Assembly: GCA_031256775.1 (NCBI GenBank)
Contig: JAIRPX010000335.1
Span: 1-41,063, forward strand
Origin: Dysgonamonadaceae bacterium
GTDB lineage: Bacteria; Bacteroidota; Bacteroidia; Bacteroidales; Azobacteroidaceae
Direction: 5' to 3'
Length of the DNA stretch: 41,063 nucleotides
Under the pieces are notes generated by a model. It saw nothing but the letters and a program-made list of their open reading frames with translations. It was not told the DNA's origin and did not search any database. Positions 17,676 through 27,600 of this stretch are shown one piece after another; position 1 is the first letter of the stretch, and each line of letters opens with the position of its first letter. Both the position numbers and the translations under genes were made by a program.

Positions 17676-18515
17676 ATGAATAACAACAAAATTTTTCAAA
17701 TAAATATTCAACAAATACTTCATTCGAAGGCGCCTGATTCATACAAGAAAATTCCACATTGGGTTATATCTTTATTGTCGAAAATTATCTGCCAGGATGA
17801 GTTAAATCATTACTTTAAGAAAAACGGCCATGCAACGGGAGTTGATCTTATGAAAAACGCGGTCGACTTTTTCAACATCACTCTCCGTCTGAAAGGAGAA
17901 GAAAATTTACCGGAATCCGACCATAAATGTATTTTTGTTTCCAACCATCCTTTAGGAGGATTGGACGGCATCTGCCTGGCCGCTGTACTGGGAGAAAAAT
18001 ACCACAAACAGATTATTTACCTTGTAAATGATATTTTATATTTTATCGAGCCGCTTAAAAATATTTTTGTCCCGATTAATAAACACGGCTCGCAGGCAAA
18101 AAAAGGAGTTATCGCCCTGAATAATGCTTTTGCTTCCGAAAATCAAATACTTACTTTTCCGGCAGGACTTTGTTCCCGAAAATCAAAGGGCATAATCAGC
18201 GATCCCGAATGGAAAAAAATGTTTATTACAAAAGCCATGGAATATCAAAGGGATATATTGCCCATCTATTTCGATGCAAAAAATTCCAGCTTCTTTTACA
18301 ACTTGGCCGCCATTCGAAAACGGCTGGGTATCCGATTCAATATCGAAATGATATTTTTACCGAGAGAAATGATAAAAGCTATCGGTTCTACCTTCACCGT
18401 TTATTTTGGAAAACCCATTCCCTGGCAACAATTCGATTCGTCCAAAACTCCCAGACAATGGGCTGACGAAATTAAAACGCATACATACAATATTAAAAGC
18501 AAAATGTTCTTATAA
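17676..18515 (+). CDS. O-acyltransferase, GlsA/PlsC-like
   Basis: The 279-residue protein is a 1-acylglycerol-phosphate-acyltransferase-like enzyme. The active-site block is VSNHPLGGLDG: His91 and Asp97 are separated by five residues, where PlsC has HX4D. This variant is shared by many Bacteroidota homologues. A second block, ILTFPAGLCSRKSKG near 153, fits the substrate-phosphate motif. The adjacent GNAT-type gene, 5 bases downstream, points to an OlsA/OlsB- or GlsA/GlsB-type pair. In Bacteroides thetaiotaomicron, GlsB N-acylates glycine and GlsA adds the second fatty acid to make glycine lipids. Ornithine or other amino acids are alternative substrates. The enzyme probably acts at the inner membrane. 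Confidence 0.82.
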   Translation: MNNNKIFQINIQQILHSKAPDSYKKIPHWVISLLSKIICQDELNHYFKKNGHATGVDLMKNAVDFFNITLRLKGEENLPESDHKCIFVSNHPLGGLDGICLAAVLGEKYHKQIIYLVNDILYFIEPLKNIFVPINKHGSQAKKGVIALNNAFASENQILTFPAGLCSRKSKGIISDPEWKKMFITKAMEYQRDILPIYFDAKNSSFFYNLAAIRKRLGIRFNIEMIFLPREMIKAIGSTFTVYFGKPIPWQQFDSSKTPRQWADEIKTHTYNIKSKMFL

Positions 18516-18520
18516 TAAAT

Positions 18521-19534
18521 ATGGAAGATATAATTCCCAAGATCGACAGAGCGATTCTCAAATCGGAATTGACAATCGACAAACTCTTCCGGAAAACCAA
18601 TAAATCCGGAAACGAAATCTATTTGTTTACTAATCAAAATGCACCCAACTTGATGCTTGAAGTAGGCCGATTGCGGGAAACTGCTTTTCGATATTATGGC
18701 GGAGGGACGGGACATTCGGTCGATATTGATAGTTTCGATACGATGGAAAACCCTTACAGACAATTGATTGTCTGGGATCCCCAAGAAGAGGAAATATTGG
18801 GAGGATACCGCTTCCGATACGGAAACGACGTTACTTTTGCTACAAACGGACAACCTGACAACTTGGCTACATCGGAATTATTTCATTTCTCCCAAATGTT
18901 TACCGACAAATACCTGCCTCAAATGGTCGAACTCGGACGCTCTTTCGTATCACTGGACTACCAATCCAGTAAATTCGGTACTAAAGGACTCTTCGCCCTC
19001 GATAATTTATGGGATGGACTCGGCGCCTTGTCGGTGATCGATCCCGATTTCCGGTATTTTTTCGGTAAAGTAACTATGTATAACAATTACATCACCGAAG
19101 CTCGCAACATGATCCTGTTTTTCTTAGACAAATATTTCAAAGACAAAGAAAACCTGGTAACCCCCATATTTCCTCTGGAAACAAATATGGATGGTAAATA
19201 CCTGGAAAGTCTTTTTAACAAAAATTCTTACAAAGAAGACTACAAAATCCTCAACCACGAAGTAAGAAAATACGGCATCAATATCCCTCCTTTAATAAGC
19301 GCTTACATGAATTTGTCACCATCTATGCGCGTTTTCGGAACTGCTATCAACGAAGAATTCGGAGCGGTAGAAGAAACCGGTATCCTTATTGATTTTGAAG
19401 ATATTTTTGAAGATAAAAAACAGCGGCATATCGAATCTTTTCTGAGGGAAAATCCTACTCAAAAGTTAAAGGAACATATCCGCAGAATTCTCAGCCAAGC
19501 CAATAACCGCCGTAAAAAAAGAACATTGCGATAA
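18521..19534 (+). CDS. N-acyltransferase, GlsB/OlsB-like (GNAT fold)
   Basis: The 337-residue protein matches the hemolysin/OlsB-like acyltransferase family, which transfers a fatty acyl group from acyl-ACP to the amine of an amino acid. Markers are LEVGRLRETAFRYYGGGTGH near 47, then YRQLIVWDPQEEEILGGYRF. Later come FTDKYLPQMVELGRSFV near 130 and SKFGTKGLFALDNLWDGLG. The C-terminal ~120 residues are an extension usual in Bacteroidota forms. Paired with the upstream O-acyltransferase it would make an aminolipid, glycine lipid being the best guess in this phylum. An IS remnant begins 20 bases after its stop and supplies the only hairpin there. Confidence 0.83.
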   Translation: MEDIIPKIDRAILKSELTIDKLFRKTNKSGNEIYLFTNQNAPNLMLEVGRLRETAFRYYGGGTGHSVDIDSFDTMENPYRQLIVWDPQEEEILGGYRFRYGNDVTFATNGQPDNLATSELFHFSQMFTDKYLPQMVELGRSFVSLDYQSSKFGTKGLFALDNLWDGLGALSVIDPDFRYFFGKVTMYNNYITEARNMILFFLDKYFKDKENLVTPIFPLETNMDGKYLESLFNKNSYKEDYKILNHEVRKYGINIPPLISAYMNLSPSMRVFGTAINEEFGAVEETGILIDFEDIFEDKKQRHIESFLRENPTQKLKEHIRRILSQANNRRKKRTLR

Positions 19535-19596
19535 TTTGACAATGAAGTTTTTCCGGGGCTGTCTTAAAAGTTTTTTCGAGCAGCCTTTTTTCCGTA

Positions 19597-19646
19597 AAAA
19601 AACTTGCAAAAAACATTTGGTTTTTTGCAAGTTTTTTATACATTTG
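19597..19646 (+). promoter_or_regulatory. IS promoter embedded in an 18-bp hairpin
   Basis: AAAAAACTTGCAAAAAAC (19597-19614) is perfectly repeated inverted at 19620-19637, with a 5-nt loop. The loop carries TTTG (19616-19619). Exactly 19 nt later comes TACATTTG (19639-19646), a perfect consensus promoter 25 nt before the transposase ATG. The hairpin ends in TTTTTT, so it could also stop transcripts entering the IS from outside. Confidence 0.65.
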
Positions 19647-19671
19647 TGGTTGATAATCAACTATATAAGTT

Positions 19672-20264
19672 ATGTCAAAGAAAAGTTTTAAAGAGTATAA
19701 TCAGGGTCAGGGCTGCCTTTTTCCGAGAAGTTTGGACGAGATGATTCCTGCGGATTCTCCCGCCCGCCTTGTCAGTCAAATTGTTGATAATCTTGATATT
19801 ATGAAAGTTATCGACGCCTACACAGGCGGCGGAACTTCGTCGTACCACCCGCGAATGATGCTCAAAATCATTCTGTTCGCCTGTCTGAACAACATTTATT
19901 CGTGCCGAAAAAATCGAAAATGCAAACGGAAATCTGTGAAAAAAACAAAGCGAAACTCGAAGCTAAAATCAAAAAAATACTCGAACAGGTCGATGAATGT
20001 ATAGCGCAGGACAACAATCCCGATGATGAGCCGCCAACGCCGATAAACTCCGAAGAATTGAAAGAACGCATTGCCAAAATCAACCGCGAAAAACTTTCAA
20101 AAGAACAGAAAAAATCCTTCAAAAACTTGTTTTTTGTCAAAAAACCGGTCGTTTTTATCATTTTTGTTCAAAAACAAAAATTTTCTTCAACCCAAAAATA
20201 TTTTTCTGTTCAAAAACTCAAACTCACCACCTTGAAAATAAAAAAAAAGAGGCGGCCGTTTTGA
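19672..20264 (+). pseudogene. IS1182-family transposase, deleted and frameshifted
   Basis: The first ~80 codons are a normal IS1182-type N-terminus (FKEYNQGQGCLFPRSLDEMI, then YHPRMMLKIILFACLNNIYS). After SCRK at about 19910 the frame is lost. A second frame (from about 19915) continues with a piece from well inside the family, KNKAKLEAKIKKILEQVDEC and PTPINSEELKERIAKINRE. It then jumps again near 20130 to a short low-complexity tail. The central catalytic region is missing. The product cannot be active; mobilisation would need a transposase supplied from elsewhere. Confidence 0.85.
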
Positions 20265-20359
20265 GACAGTCTCTTTTTTTACTTTACAATTTACCGGGTG
20301 AAATGTATCAATTTCTACAAAGCATGTTATCTAAATTATAGTTTTTGTAAACATATTTG

Positions 20360-20390
20360 TTGTTCAATTCATAGAAAGTGAATAATTTTG
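20360..20390 (+). promoter_or_regulatory. Promoter of the T9SS cargo gene
   Basis: TTG (20360-20362), 20 nt, then TAATTTTG (20383-20390), matching the Bacteroidota consensus. The start point would be about 50 nt before the ATG at 20449. The site lies outside the IS remnant. Confidence 0.55.
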
Positions 20391-20448
20391 ACAAATTATT
20401 GAGCGAGAAATAACATTTTTATCTGTTAATTATTTAATTTTAAAAATC

Positions 20449-21552
20449 ATGAGAAAAACATTACTCAGTATGTGTAAACAAAAATTAATTAGGGGGGGGG
20501 TAAAATCCGGACTCCTGTTTTTATTTGCTATGTTTTTTAGCGTAGCTATGTATGCCGAAAAATATGATCTGCCTATTGCTGCCATTGGTACATCCGGATG
20601 GGGAGACACCTCTTCCGATGGAAACGGTGCTATCACTTATATAACCGCGTGGACGGGATGTGGATGGTGGTTAGCTCCAGATGATATTCCAACAGATTTG
20701 TCGGCATTTAAAAAACTGATCATCAAATTCGAATCACTTCCATTTCCTGTGAGAATTGTTATTGAATATGATGGTGTGTCCAATTCCAGTAAGGATATTA
20801 TTACCGGAGAAACAATAGGAGAAGTTGTCTTAAATACAGAGGGGGCTTCCAAAGTAAAGCAAGTTTATATACAATCCGGGAACGGCGGAGTAGGCACCAT
20901 AATTGTGAAAGAAGCGTATTTTACGGATGATGATAACGATAACGGCGAAGAAGGACCGATCGGCACTCCGGTAGAACTTCATTTAAGTGGCTCCCAAGGC
21001 AAAAATCTCTTATTGGAAGAATTTGTCGACTTTCCGGATACTACCCCAATCGAAGTTGTACTGACTATCGCATCAACAACAACAACTCCAACAGCTCCAG
21101 GTTGGGGTGTGGGATTTATCTTGAGTATTGATTGGGCTGGTAACAAGTATGAATTTATAGCTAAAGAGGTAACTCCGGAAGGTGCTGAAAATAAATATTC
21201 ATTTACTGCCGGACAATTTAAGGAATGGGCAAAAGACAACGACGGGGAATATATAGTTGACCAGTATGGTCAATCAGGCTTAGCTGTTAATGTTTACAAT
21301 GGAGCAACTGTTACCAGCATTACAGCTTATACATCCGGAGACGGCATTGCACCCGTTTATCCAGCAGATCTGATACGTAATACAGCGGGCGGCATTATTG
21401 TGAATGCGGCAAACGAAAAAGTTTCTATCTACGGCTTCGATGGACGTATGATAAAACAAACTGTTTCCGGTAAAGGAACCATCACTTTACCTCAAGGTTT
21501 ATACATCGTAAAAGCAGGAACAGCCAAAGCGGTAAAAGTTATTGTAAAATAA
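20449..21552 (+). CDS. T9SS-exported protein with C-terminal sorting domain
   Basis: The 367-residue protein has a long N-terminal region, then a signal peptide (SGLLFLFAMFFSVAMYAEKY, about 20-39). Two beta-rich stretches follow (about 40-160 and 175-310), the first like a carbohydrate-binding or galactose-binding fold (LSAFKKLIIKFESLPFPVRI). They are joined by an acidic DDDNDNGEEGP linker. The last ~75 residues are a type A T9SS sorting domain: VSIYGFDGRMIKQTV, then LPQGLYIVKAGTAKAVKVIV. No enzyme motif is visible. Nine consecutive G fall in codons 15-18, before the signal core, so the start must be upstream of the tract. Losing one G gives TAA at once; gaining one gives TAG 13 codons later. 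Phase-variable expression is likely but unproven. Confidence 0.8.
   Translation: MRKTLLSMCKQKLIRGGVKSGLLFLFAMFFSVAMYAEKYDLPIAAIGTSGWGDTSSDGNGAITYITAWTGCGWWLAPDDIPTDLSAFKKLIIKFESLPFPVRIVIEYDGVSNSSKDIITGETIGEVVLNTEGASKVKQVYIQSGNGGVGTIIVKEAYFTDDDNDNGEEGPIGTPVELHLSGSQGKNLLLEEFVDFPDTTPIEVVLTIASTTTTPTAPGWGVGFILSIDWAGNKYEFIAKEVTPEGAENKYSFTAGQFKEWAKDNDGEYIVDQYGQSGLAVNVYNGATVTSITAYTSGDGIAPVYPADLIRNTAGGIIVNAANEKVSIYGFDGRMIKQTVSGKGTITLPQGLYIVKAGTAKAVKVIVK
20492..20500 (+). repeat. G9 homopolymer in the 5' coding region
   Basis: Nine G in codons 15-18 of the T9SS cargo gene (AGG GGG GGG GTA). This is striking in an A+T-rich context and is the kind of tract that causes slipped-strand phase variation in other bacteria. 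Sequencing or assembly error in homopolymers is the main alternative. Confidence 0.9.
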
Positions 21553-21598
21553 CAATCGCTTGTAACAACGAATTGTGTTTTTAATGTTTTTGATTATG

Positions 21599-21634
21599 AA
21601 ACATTCCATATTATTTTTTTAATATGGAATGTTT
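21599..21634. terminator. Bidirectional intrinsic terminator
   Basis: A perfect 14-bp stem (AAACATTCCATATT with its complement), an 8-nt T-rich loop, and T-runs on the 3' side of both strands. It lies between the convergent T9SS cargo gene (ends 21552) and the giant gene (ends 21647) and can serve both. Confidence 0.85.
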
Positions 21635-21646
21635 TTTATAACGGTA

Positions 21647-24600
21647 TTAATCATTTTTTACAGCTACCTTCACCGAAAACTTTCCGGTACGTAATACATA
21701 TATGCCTTCCGCAAATATCCCTTTGAGTACGGTACGCTCACCTGTGGAGATATTTTGCTCTGTAAGTTTCCGTCCGGTAACGTCATATACAGAAACTTTT
21801 CCGGCGCTGCCTTGCAAGTTTCCTGTTTGCAGTACGACAATTATCCTGCCGCCTTTTTCGGAAAAGGCCAGCAAGTTGTCGCCGTTTCCGGAAACGGACG
21901 GCAAGCCGGTACCCGCAGAACGACGGAAAACTATACTGAATCGTTCTACATTAGGAGTACTGCCGGAAGTAAAGTTGTAAGCAGCGTCGCTGCGAAGGTT
22001 AAATTCTTCTTTTCGCCACTTGTCTTGCAGGATTACATCCAGTGTATCCAAGTTCAGTATTTCTTTGGCACGAAAGCTGAAGCTGCCGGTTTCGTCGGCC
22101 TGAAAACCGATCGTAATTTCCGTTCCGTCCGTAATTAGCGGTAGTCCGTTTATTACTAATTCATGGCGTTCATTGTTTGTTGCAGCGTCCGGCAATGTAA
22201 ACAGTTCAGTGCCTGCTCCGGCAAACATTTTGTCGCTGTCGTAGTCGTCAAAACCGGTTTGCGCTGTGGGATCGGCATATATTACCGTTTCGTCCGAAGT
22301 TGCACCGCCGGTAAGGGTAAGGCGCAATAAGGGACGCATTTCATTTTCAGTAGCTTCCACTGATTTCAATATATTACTGCCATGATTGGAATGAGAGCGG
22401 CGATCATTGGTAAATGTCAGCGTCCCGGATGATTGTCCATCCTGAATCCGTACCCAGAAAGCCTGCATTGGCGGTATATAAGCTAAGCTATAAGGACTAG
22501 CATGTATTTCGTTTTCCCAACCCGGAGCCACAGCTACATTGCCGGCAGCGTTATATGCCCAGAATTGATAAGTAGAGTCTGTCGGTGGCATTCCAACATT
22601 GGTACGATACCAAATTGTGCTGTACAAATTAACTGCTTGCGTATTGTCTGCCGTCCAGCGCCAGTAGGAAGGGAAAGGATTCCCTACGAGGTTGAAGCCG
22701 CGCTTGGGGTGAGAATCGTTCTGGCGGGTAAGCGCGGCTATCCTCTGATCGCCGTCGCTGTATGTACCAGAAAATTTCACGGCTATGTCGGCTTCTTTGG
22801 AATAGGCCGTATAACCCAAACCTGTAACAAAAGGCATATTTTTGCTTTCTCTTACCCAAATGTGTGCTTTTTCGTCATAATATTCGACACGCCATTCATT
22901 ATTACTGATCATATCCAGATCGCTACCCAGCGTATCCCTCCCGAGCGCGGGGTATATTGTTGGCGGTGTATTTCCCTGCATGGGACTTGAAACATACCAG
23001 TTACGCCCCTTGATAAGCAAATGCTCAAGGTTTTGCCGAATGGCATTCATAATTCCTCCCCGATTGAGGAAGGAGGCATTGTCCTTGAGTGTAAATACAT
23101 TGGCATTGAGCTTTTTTCCGGCATCGAGCGTATAGGATTTGCCCTGATATACTGTTATGCTGTCCATATCGACGTCAATATCCTGTTCGCAGTTGGCTTT
23201 GATCCGGATTACCGATTTGGGATAAGGAAAAATTGAGTCCGAACTTTGTTCTTCCCAATTATAGGCTGTAGACCATTTACCGTTTACTATAAAGACTGTA
23301 GGATAATATGTAAAGGGCAATGGATTACCTGTCAGGGAAGTCTTTTCCAATGCATTGTCAACTGTTACAGCTACGTAATTGACGGGATGGGCAGAGGTGG
23401 TAACGACAATTGTGTCATTTGTTACTTTTATTGTATCGGCTACAGCCGGATTGGCGTCGCTGGGAAGAAGCGAGAAAGTAACGCTGATACTATCGCTTCC
23501 GTCGTGAGGCAAAAAGTTATGCCCGAATATCTTTACCTGTGTGCCGCCACTGAAGGGTCCGTTACCGGGCGATATGGAATCTATTATTATGGGATGCCGG
23601 TAGCGATAATAAATGGTATCCATCAAATAGTTGCTTGCTGTGAGCGTTATTTTTACAGTACCTTCATACCATTTGGGATCGTTGACTATCCATTGAGTAA
23701 GATTGACATCCACGGCGGGCGGAATACAGGTGAGTATCGTATCATGGAGTACGTTTACACCGATAGCCGGTACTCCGCCAAAAGTAATATCACGTATACC
23801 ATGAGTGAAACCCTCCCCAATGAGGAAAATATATCCTGTCGCTGTTGTGTCGATACCGGATGGGGTTCCCGTAGCACTATTGTTGGTATATCTGCCGCCG
23901 ATGTTGGGACCAAAGTCGGGAACCACTCTTTTGATCTCTATGTTGTCGGATTGTTCCTCGTAGGCACCCATGTCAACCTGGTGCCAGATGCGGGTTCCTC
24001 CGTCCAGGTCAACGGGAAATCTGCCCTTAACATACGTACTGTCTCCTCGGTTGACAACGGGGGAGCCGTTCAGCGTATGATAGTCGCCCAATGTATTGGG
24101 TGCAAGGCTATAGCCTTTCAGTTCGGAAAAACGCGGATAATCACCGGGACGATTGATGCCGCTCACATTACCGTTGCTTGTGCTGTCAACGTCCTGTACC
24201 AGACTATATTTTTGCATATAAGTTCCGCCATTGTTTTTTACGCTGTTTTCATTACCGTAAACGACGCTGTTTATCAGTGCAAAGTTAGAAGTGGTTTGCG
24301 TCAATATAATCGCTGTTTTCTTATTTCCCGCAAGGGTACAGTTTATCAGAGAGTCGAGCGTATTATCGCCAATGACAATTCCGCCGACATTTCCTCTCAA
24401 CAAGGAGTTGGTCAGCAACAAACGATCGCCGTTAAAGGAATAGATAATACTGCTGTCTACTGTTTGGCCGGTGTTAAAACAGCTATCTACGATTAACCGG
24501 TTGATATTTGTAATACCTGCGGAATAGATTGCAGCTCCACTATCCGCCGTTGAGCCGGTAATGCGAGCGCTATCGAGGTTAAAAACGGCAAAGTTGGCGA

Positions 24601-27600
24601 TTGCAGCTCCGGACATTGCAGAGTTACCGGTAAAGATTAGATTACGCGCGTTTATAATTGCCGCCGAATCATTCAGGATCGCAACTCCAAGAGTTCCGGC
24701 ATTACTCGAAAAAGTGGATTCTTCAATCGTAACGGAAGATTTTCTTGTGCTGTATATTGCGGCGCCGCCACCGTCGGTTGCACCTGCTCTGTTGCCGTTG
24801 AAATTCATATTCCGGAACACAATTGAAGCCGTATCGGCAATATAGGCGCCCGCTCCACGATAGCGTTTTACAGGTACATTATCAATCATCAACGAATCGT
24901 TTCCTCTTGCGTATCCATCTTTCACAGAAAAGCCGTCCATTTCAACGCCTCGGCTATGTATTGCTGTTAATACATGATAAACATCATTGGTGTCAACACC
25001 GGTGTTGCCGGACATATCGCCGGACAGGACAGTAGTATTTTTGTTTGGCCGGTCATCAAGGTCGTATGCCATACCGTTAAGCCTGTTCTCAAATCCGCCG
25101 AAAATTTTCACGTTGTCCGGCAAATCGAACGTAAGATCCTGTCGTCCTGCCGAACCGGACGCTCCCGTCGGCTGGAAGATCGGCCTGTAAGTACCTTTAG
25201 CTACAAAAATAGAATCGATGGAGGGATAATTCCGGGCAACTTCGAGCGCATCGGCAAACCGCAGAAAAGCATTTTCCCATGACATTCCGTTATTAAGTCC
25301 CGTTGTATCGGTTACATTCGTAGCCTGTTCATCCACAAATATACGCTTAATGCCAAGAAAAGGAATCACCAGAGTTCCAGTCATTTCGCTCAACGCCTTG
25401 AGCAGGCAGGGATCATCCATTCCTGTGGAAAATTCATAATATACATTCAAGGGACTGACTAATCCTGTCGGATTTCCGAATTCGTCCTTCTCAAATACCA
25501 AATCCTTTTCGTCTGGAGCTTTGAGCTTGAATGTTATGGTTGTCTTTCCCATTTGCAGAGTAAACCCTTCTTCATTATTTTCTGATCCCGCAAGGATAAA
25601 CAGAGACGCTGTTGTGTCTTTAGGGTTGGGATAGATAATGTATTTATTTTCTATATCATTAGTAATTATCGAGTCGCCTGCAAATTTAAAACCGGCGTCC
25701 CAGTTCAGGTTCATATACGAATCGGTTATGAAGATATTGGGATTATCAATTGTAAGCGTAACTTCAATACTGTCGCCTGCAATGTAGCTGGCGGATGAGG
25801 CAACGGCAACAAATTTCACCTTGTCGAGACGTGCCTGATGCGTTGCATAAAAAGCAGTATAGTCTTTATGCGTTTCACGGTCAATGCTGAATGCGACGGT
25901 ATTTGTTACGACGTTGTTTTTGATACGCTCATAAGCTATGGATGCACGATTGAGATAATTACCGCTGGGGGCGCGTTCATCCATCTCGGCAACCGCCGTA
26001 ATCTTGACTGTCGAACCGCACGGAATAACCAGCGAATCGATAGTCAGGATATTACTTCCGGCATATTTATTTATGGCTAATTTTGGATTGCTCAATCCGT
26101 TAATACTGTCCAATATTACGGATTCCGCTTTCCAGCTCATGTATGAGGGAAGCGTGTCGACGAAGGAAACATATTTGTCTTCACAGTTTGTATTCTGTAA
26201 ATAGAACGAATATTCCGCATCGTCACAAGTGGTAATATTGTGCTCTTGTACCTGTTTTGAAAACGACAATCCATCTTCGTTTATTATCGGCGGAAGAGGT
26301 GTTTGCCGCAGGTTAACAGGGCTGATATATATCCAGTTGGGAGATGATCCGTAAACGCGGTTCTTGATAGTGTATTCAATTACAATCCGGGTTACGCCTC
26401 TTGTTTCAAAAGCTATATTTACTATTCCGTTCTTGTCGGCAGGGTTGTATACACTGCGGTTTTTTGTTACCCTCGCCTTGTTTGCTCTTATCTCGAAGAA
26501 GGCTTTTGCCGGATCGCCTGCATAAGTTAATTTGGGGATAACGGGAGTAGTATTGCAATAACCGGTTATGGTTACTTCGTCGTATTGCTGATGTCGGGAG
26601 TCAAGCCCCGAAATAAAAAAGTCCGCCAGCACGGGATCGTTGAAAACAATGGTTGTTGTTACCTTGCTGTTAGGGTCAATAGACCCTTTTTGACGCAAGA
26701 TTTTTATCCCATTCTTTGGCAACGAAACGCTACGGGGACAGTAAGAGCCGGTAGTAATACCGTTGGCGAAGGTAATAAATGTTGTGTCAACTCTTATGCC
26801 GTCGTCAAGATCGACTTCACCTTTGCCGAGTGATACCGGATTAGAAACGCGGTTTAACGTCCACTGCTTCCAGTTGAACTGTTTTTTGCTTTCAAACGGT
26901 ATCGTCGAATAGCATCCGCCGTCGGTATTCTGCGTCCAGCCAAAGGTAATGTAGGTGTCTTTTTCCGAGAAAATATAGTTGCACTGATGTTCGCCATTAA
27001 TATACGACATGGGAATTACAGCCTTATAAAGGCCTCTATTAATACTGTCGGGCGAATCGGCTACAATCAGGTAAAGGTTGTATGCAGCAGTCAATTTGGA
27101 ATAATAGTCTATTGTGGCAGCGTCGCTGCCAATCGTTAAAATGTGGTTATCCTGTGCGCCGACAAGCATGGCGACCGGACGGTCGTTTTTGGTTACTTTG
27201 TGTATGAGCCACTTCCTCTCAAATCTGTTCTTAAATTCAACACACGGGATTGATACCGACTTATTACCGGAGTGACCATCGTCCCCGAAAACGACCGCTT
27301 CCAGATCGTTTTCCAGTTCGCCGACTTCGCTGCCGTCGTCGCTCAATCTTGTACCGGCTACACCTATATGCAGCAGCGAGCCTGCATTGGTAGAATGAGA
27401 GTGACGGTTATTTAAGCGAGCCGCGTTGTCGCGAATAATGGCCGCAATATTGTGGTAGAAATCGGCAAACTTACCTGATGCCGTATTGCCTTCCCAAATT
27501 ACAGTTCCATTGGAAAAAGTATAGTCAAATCTCCCCGTTGCCGTATTGGAAGGATGCAGCGTTATACCGTATTTAAATGCCAGAAACGATTCAAGACGCT

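Larger units (their letters stand above)
19555..20275. mobile_element. Internally deleted IS1182-like insertion sequence
   Basis: The ends are imperfect inverted repeats: GGGCTGTCTTAAAAG at the left (19556-19570) and its counterpart GTTTTGAGACAGTCT at the right (about 20258-20272), 11 of 15 positions matching. Between them lie an intact-looking transposase promoter and a transposase gene reduced to two out-of-frame pieces. Full IS1182 elements are about 1.7 kb; this one is about 0.72 kb. No convincing target-site duplication was found, so the outer limits are approximate. It separates the acyltransferase pair from the T9SS cargo gene. Confidence 0.75.

Noticed and set aside
17943-17970. Broken active site in the PlsC-like enzyme (H-X5-D instead of HX4D)
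   Set aside because: The NHPLGGLDG form is common in Bacteroidota homologues, so it is a family variant and not a sign of decay.
19556-19592. Stem GGCTG/CAGCC followed by T-run as terminator of the N-acyltransferase gene
   Set aside because: The stem has only about 5-6 bp with an 18-nt loop and coincides with the IS terminal repeat. It is too weak to call.
23246-24496. 416-codon open frame on the plus strand
   Set aside because: It is antisense to the beta-helix and TIG part of the giant gene, whose frame shows continuous domains. The antisense product has no domain, signal or start context.
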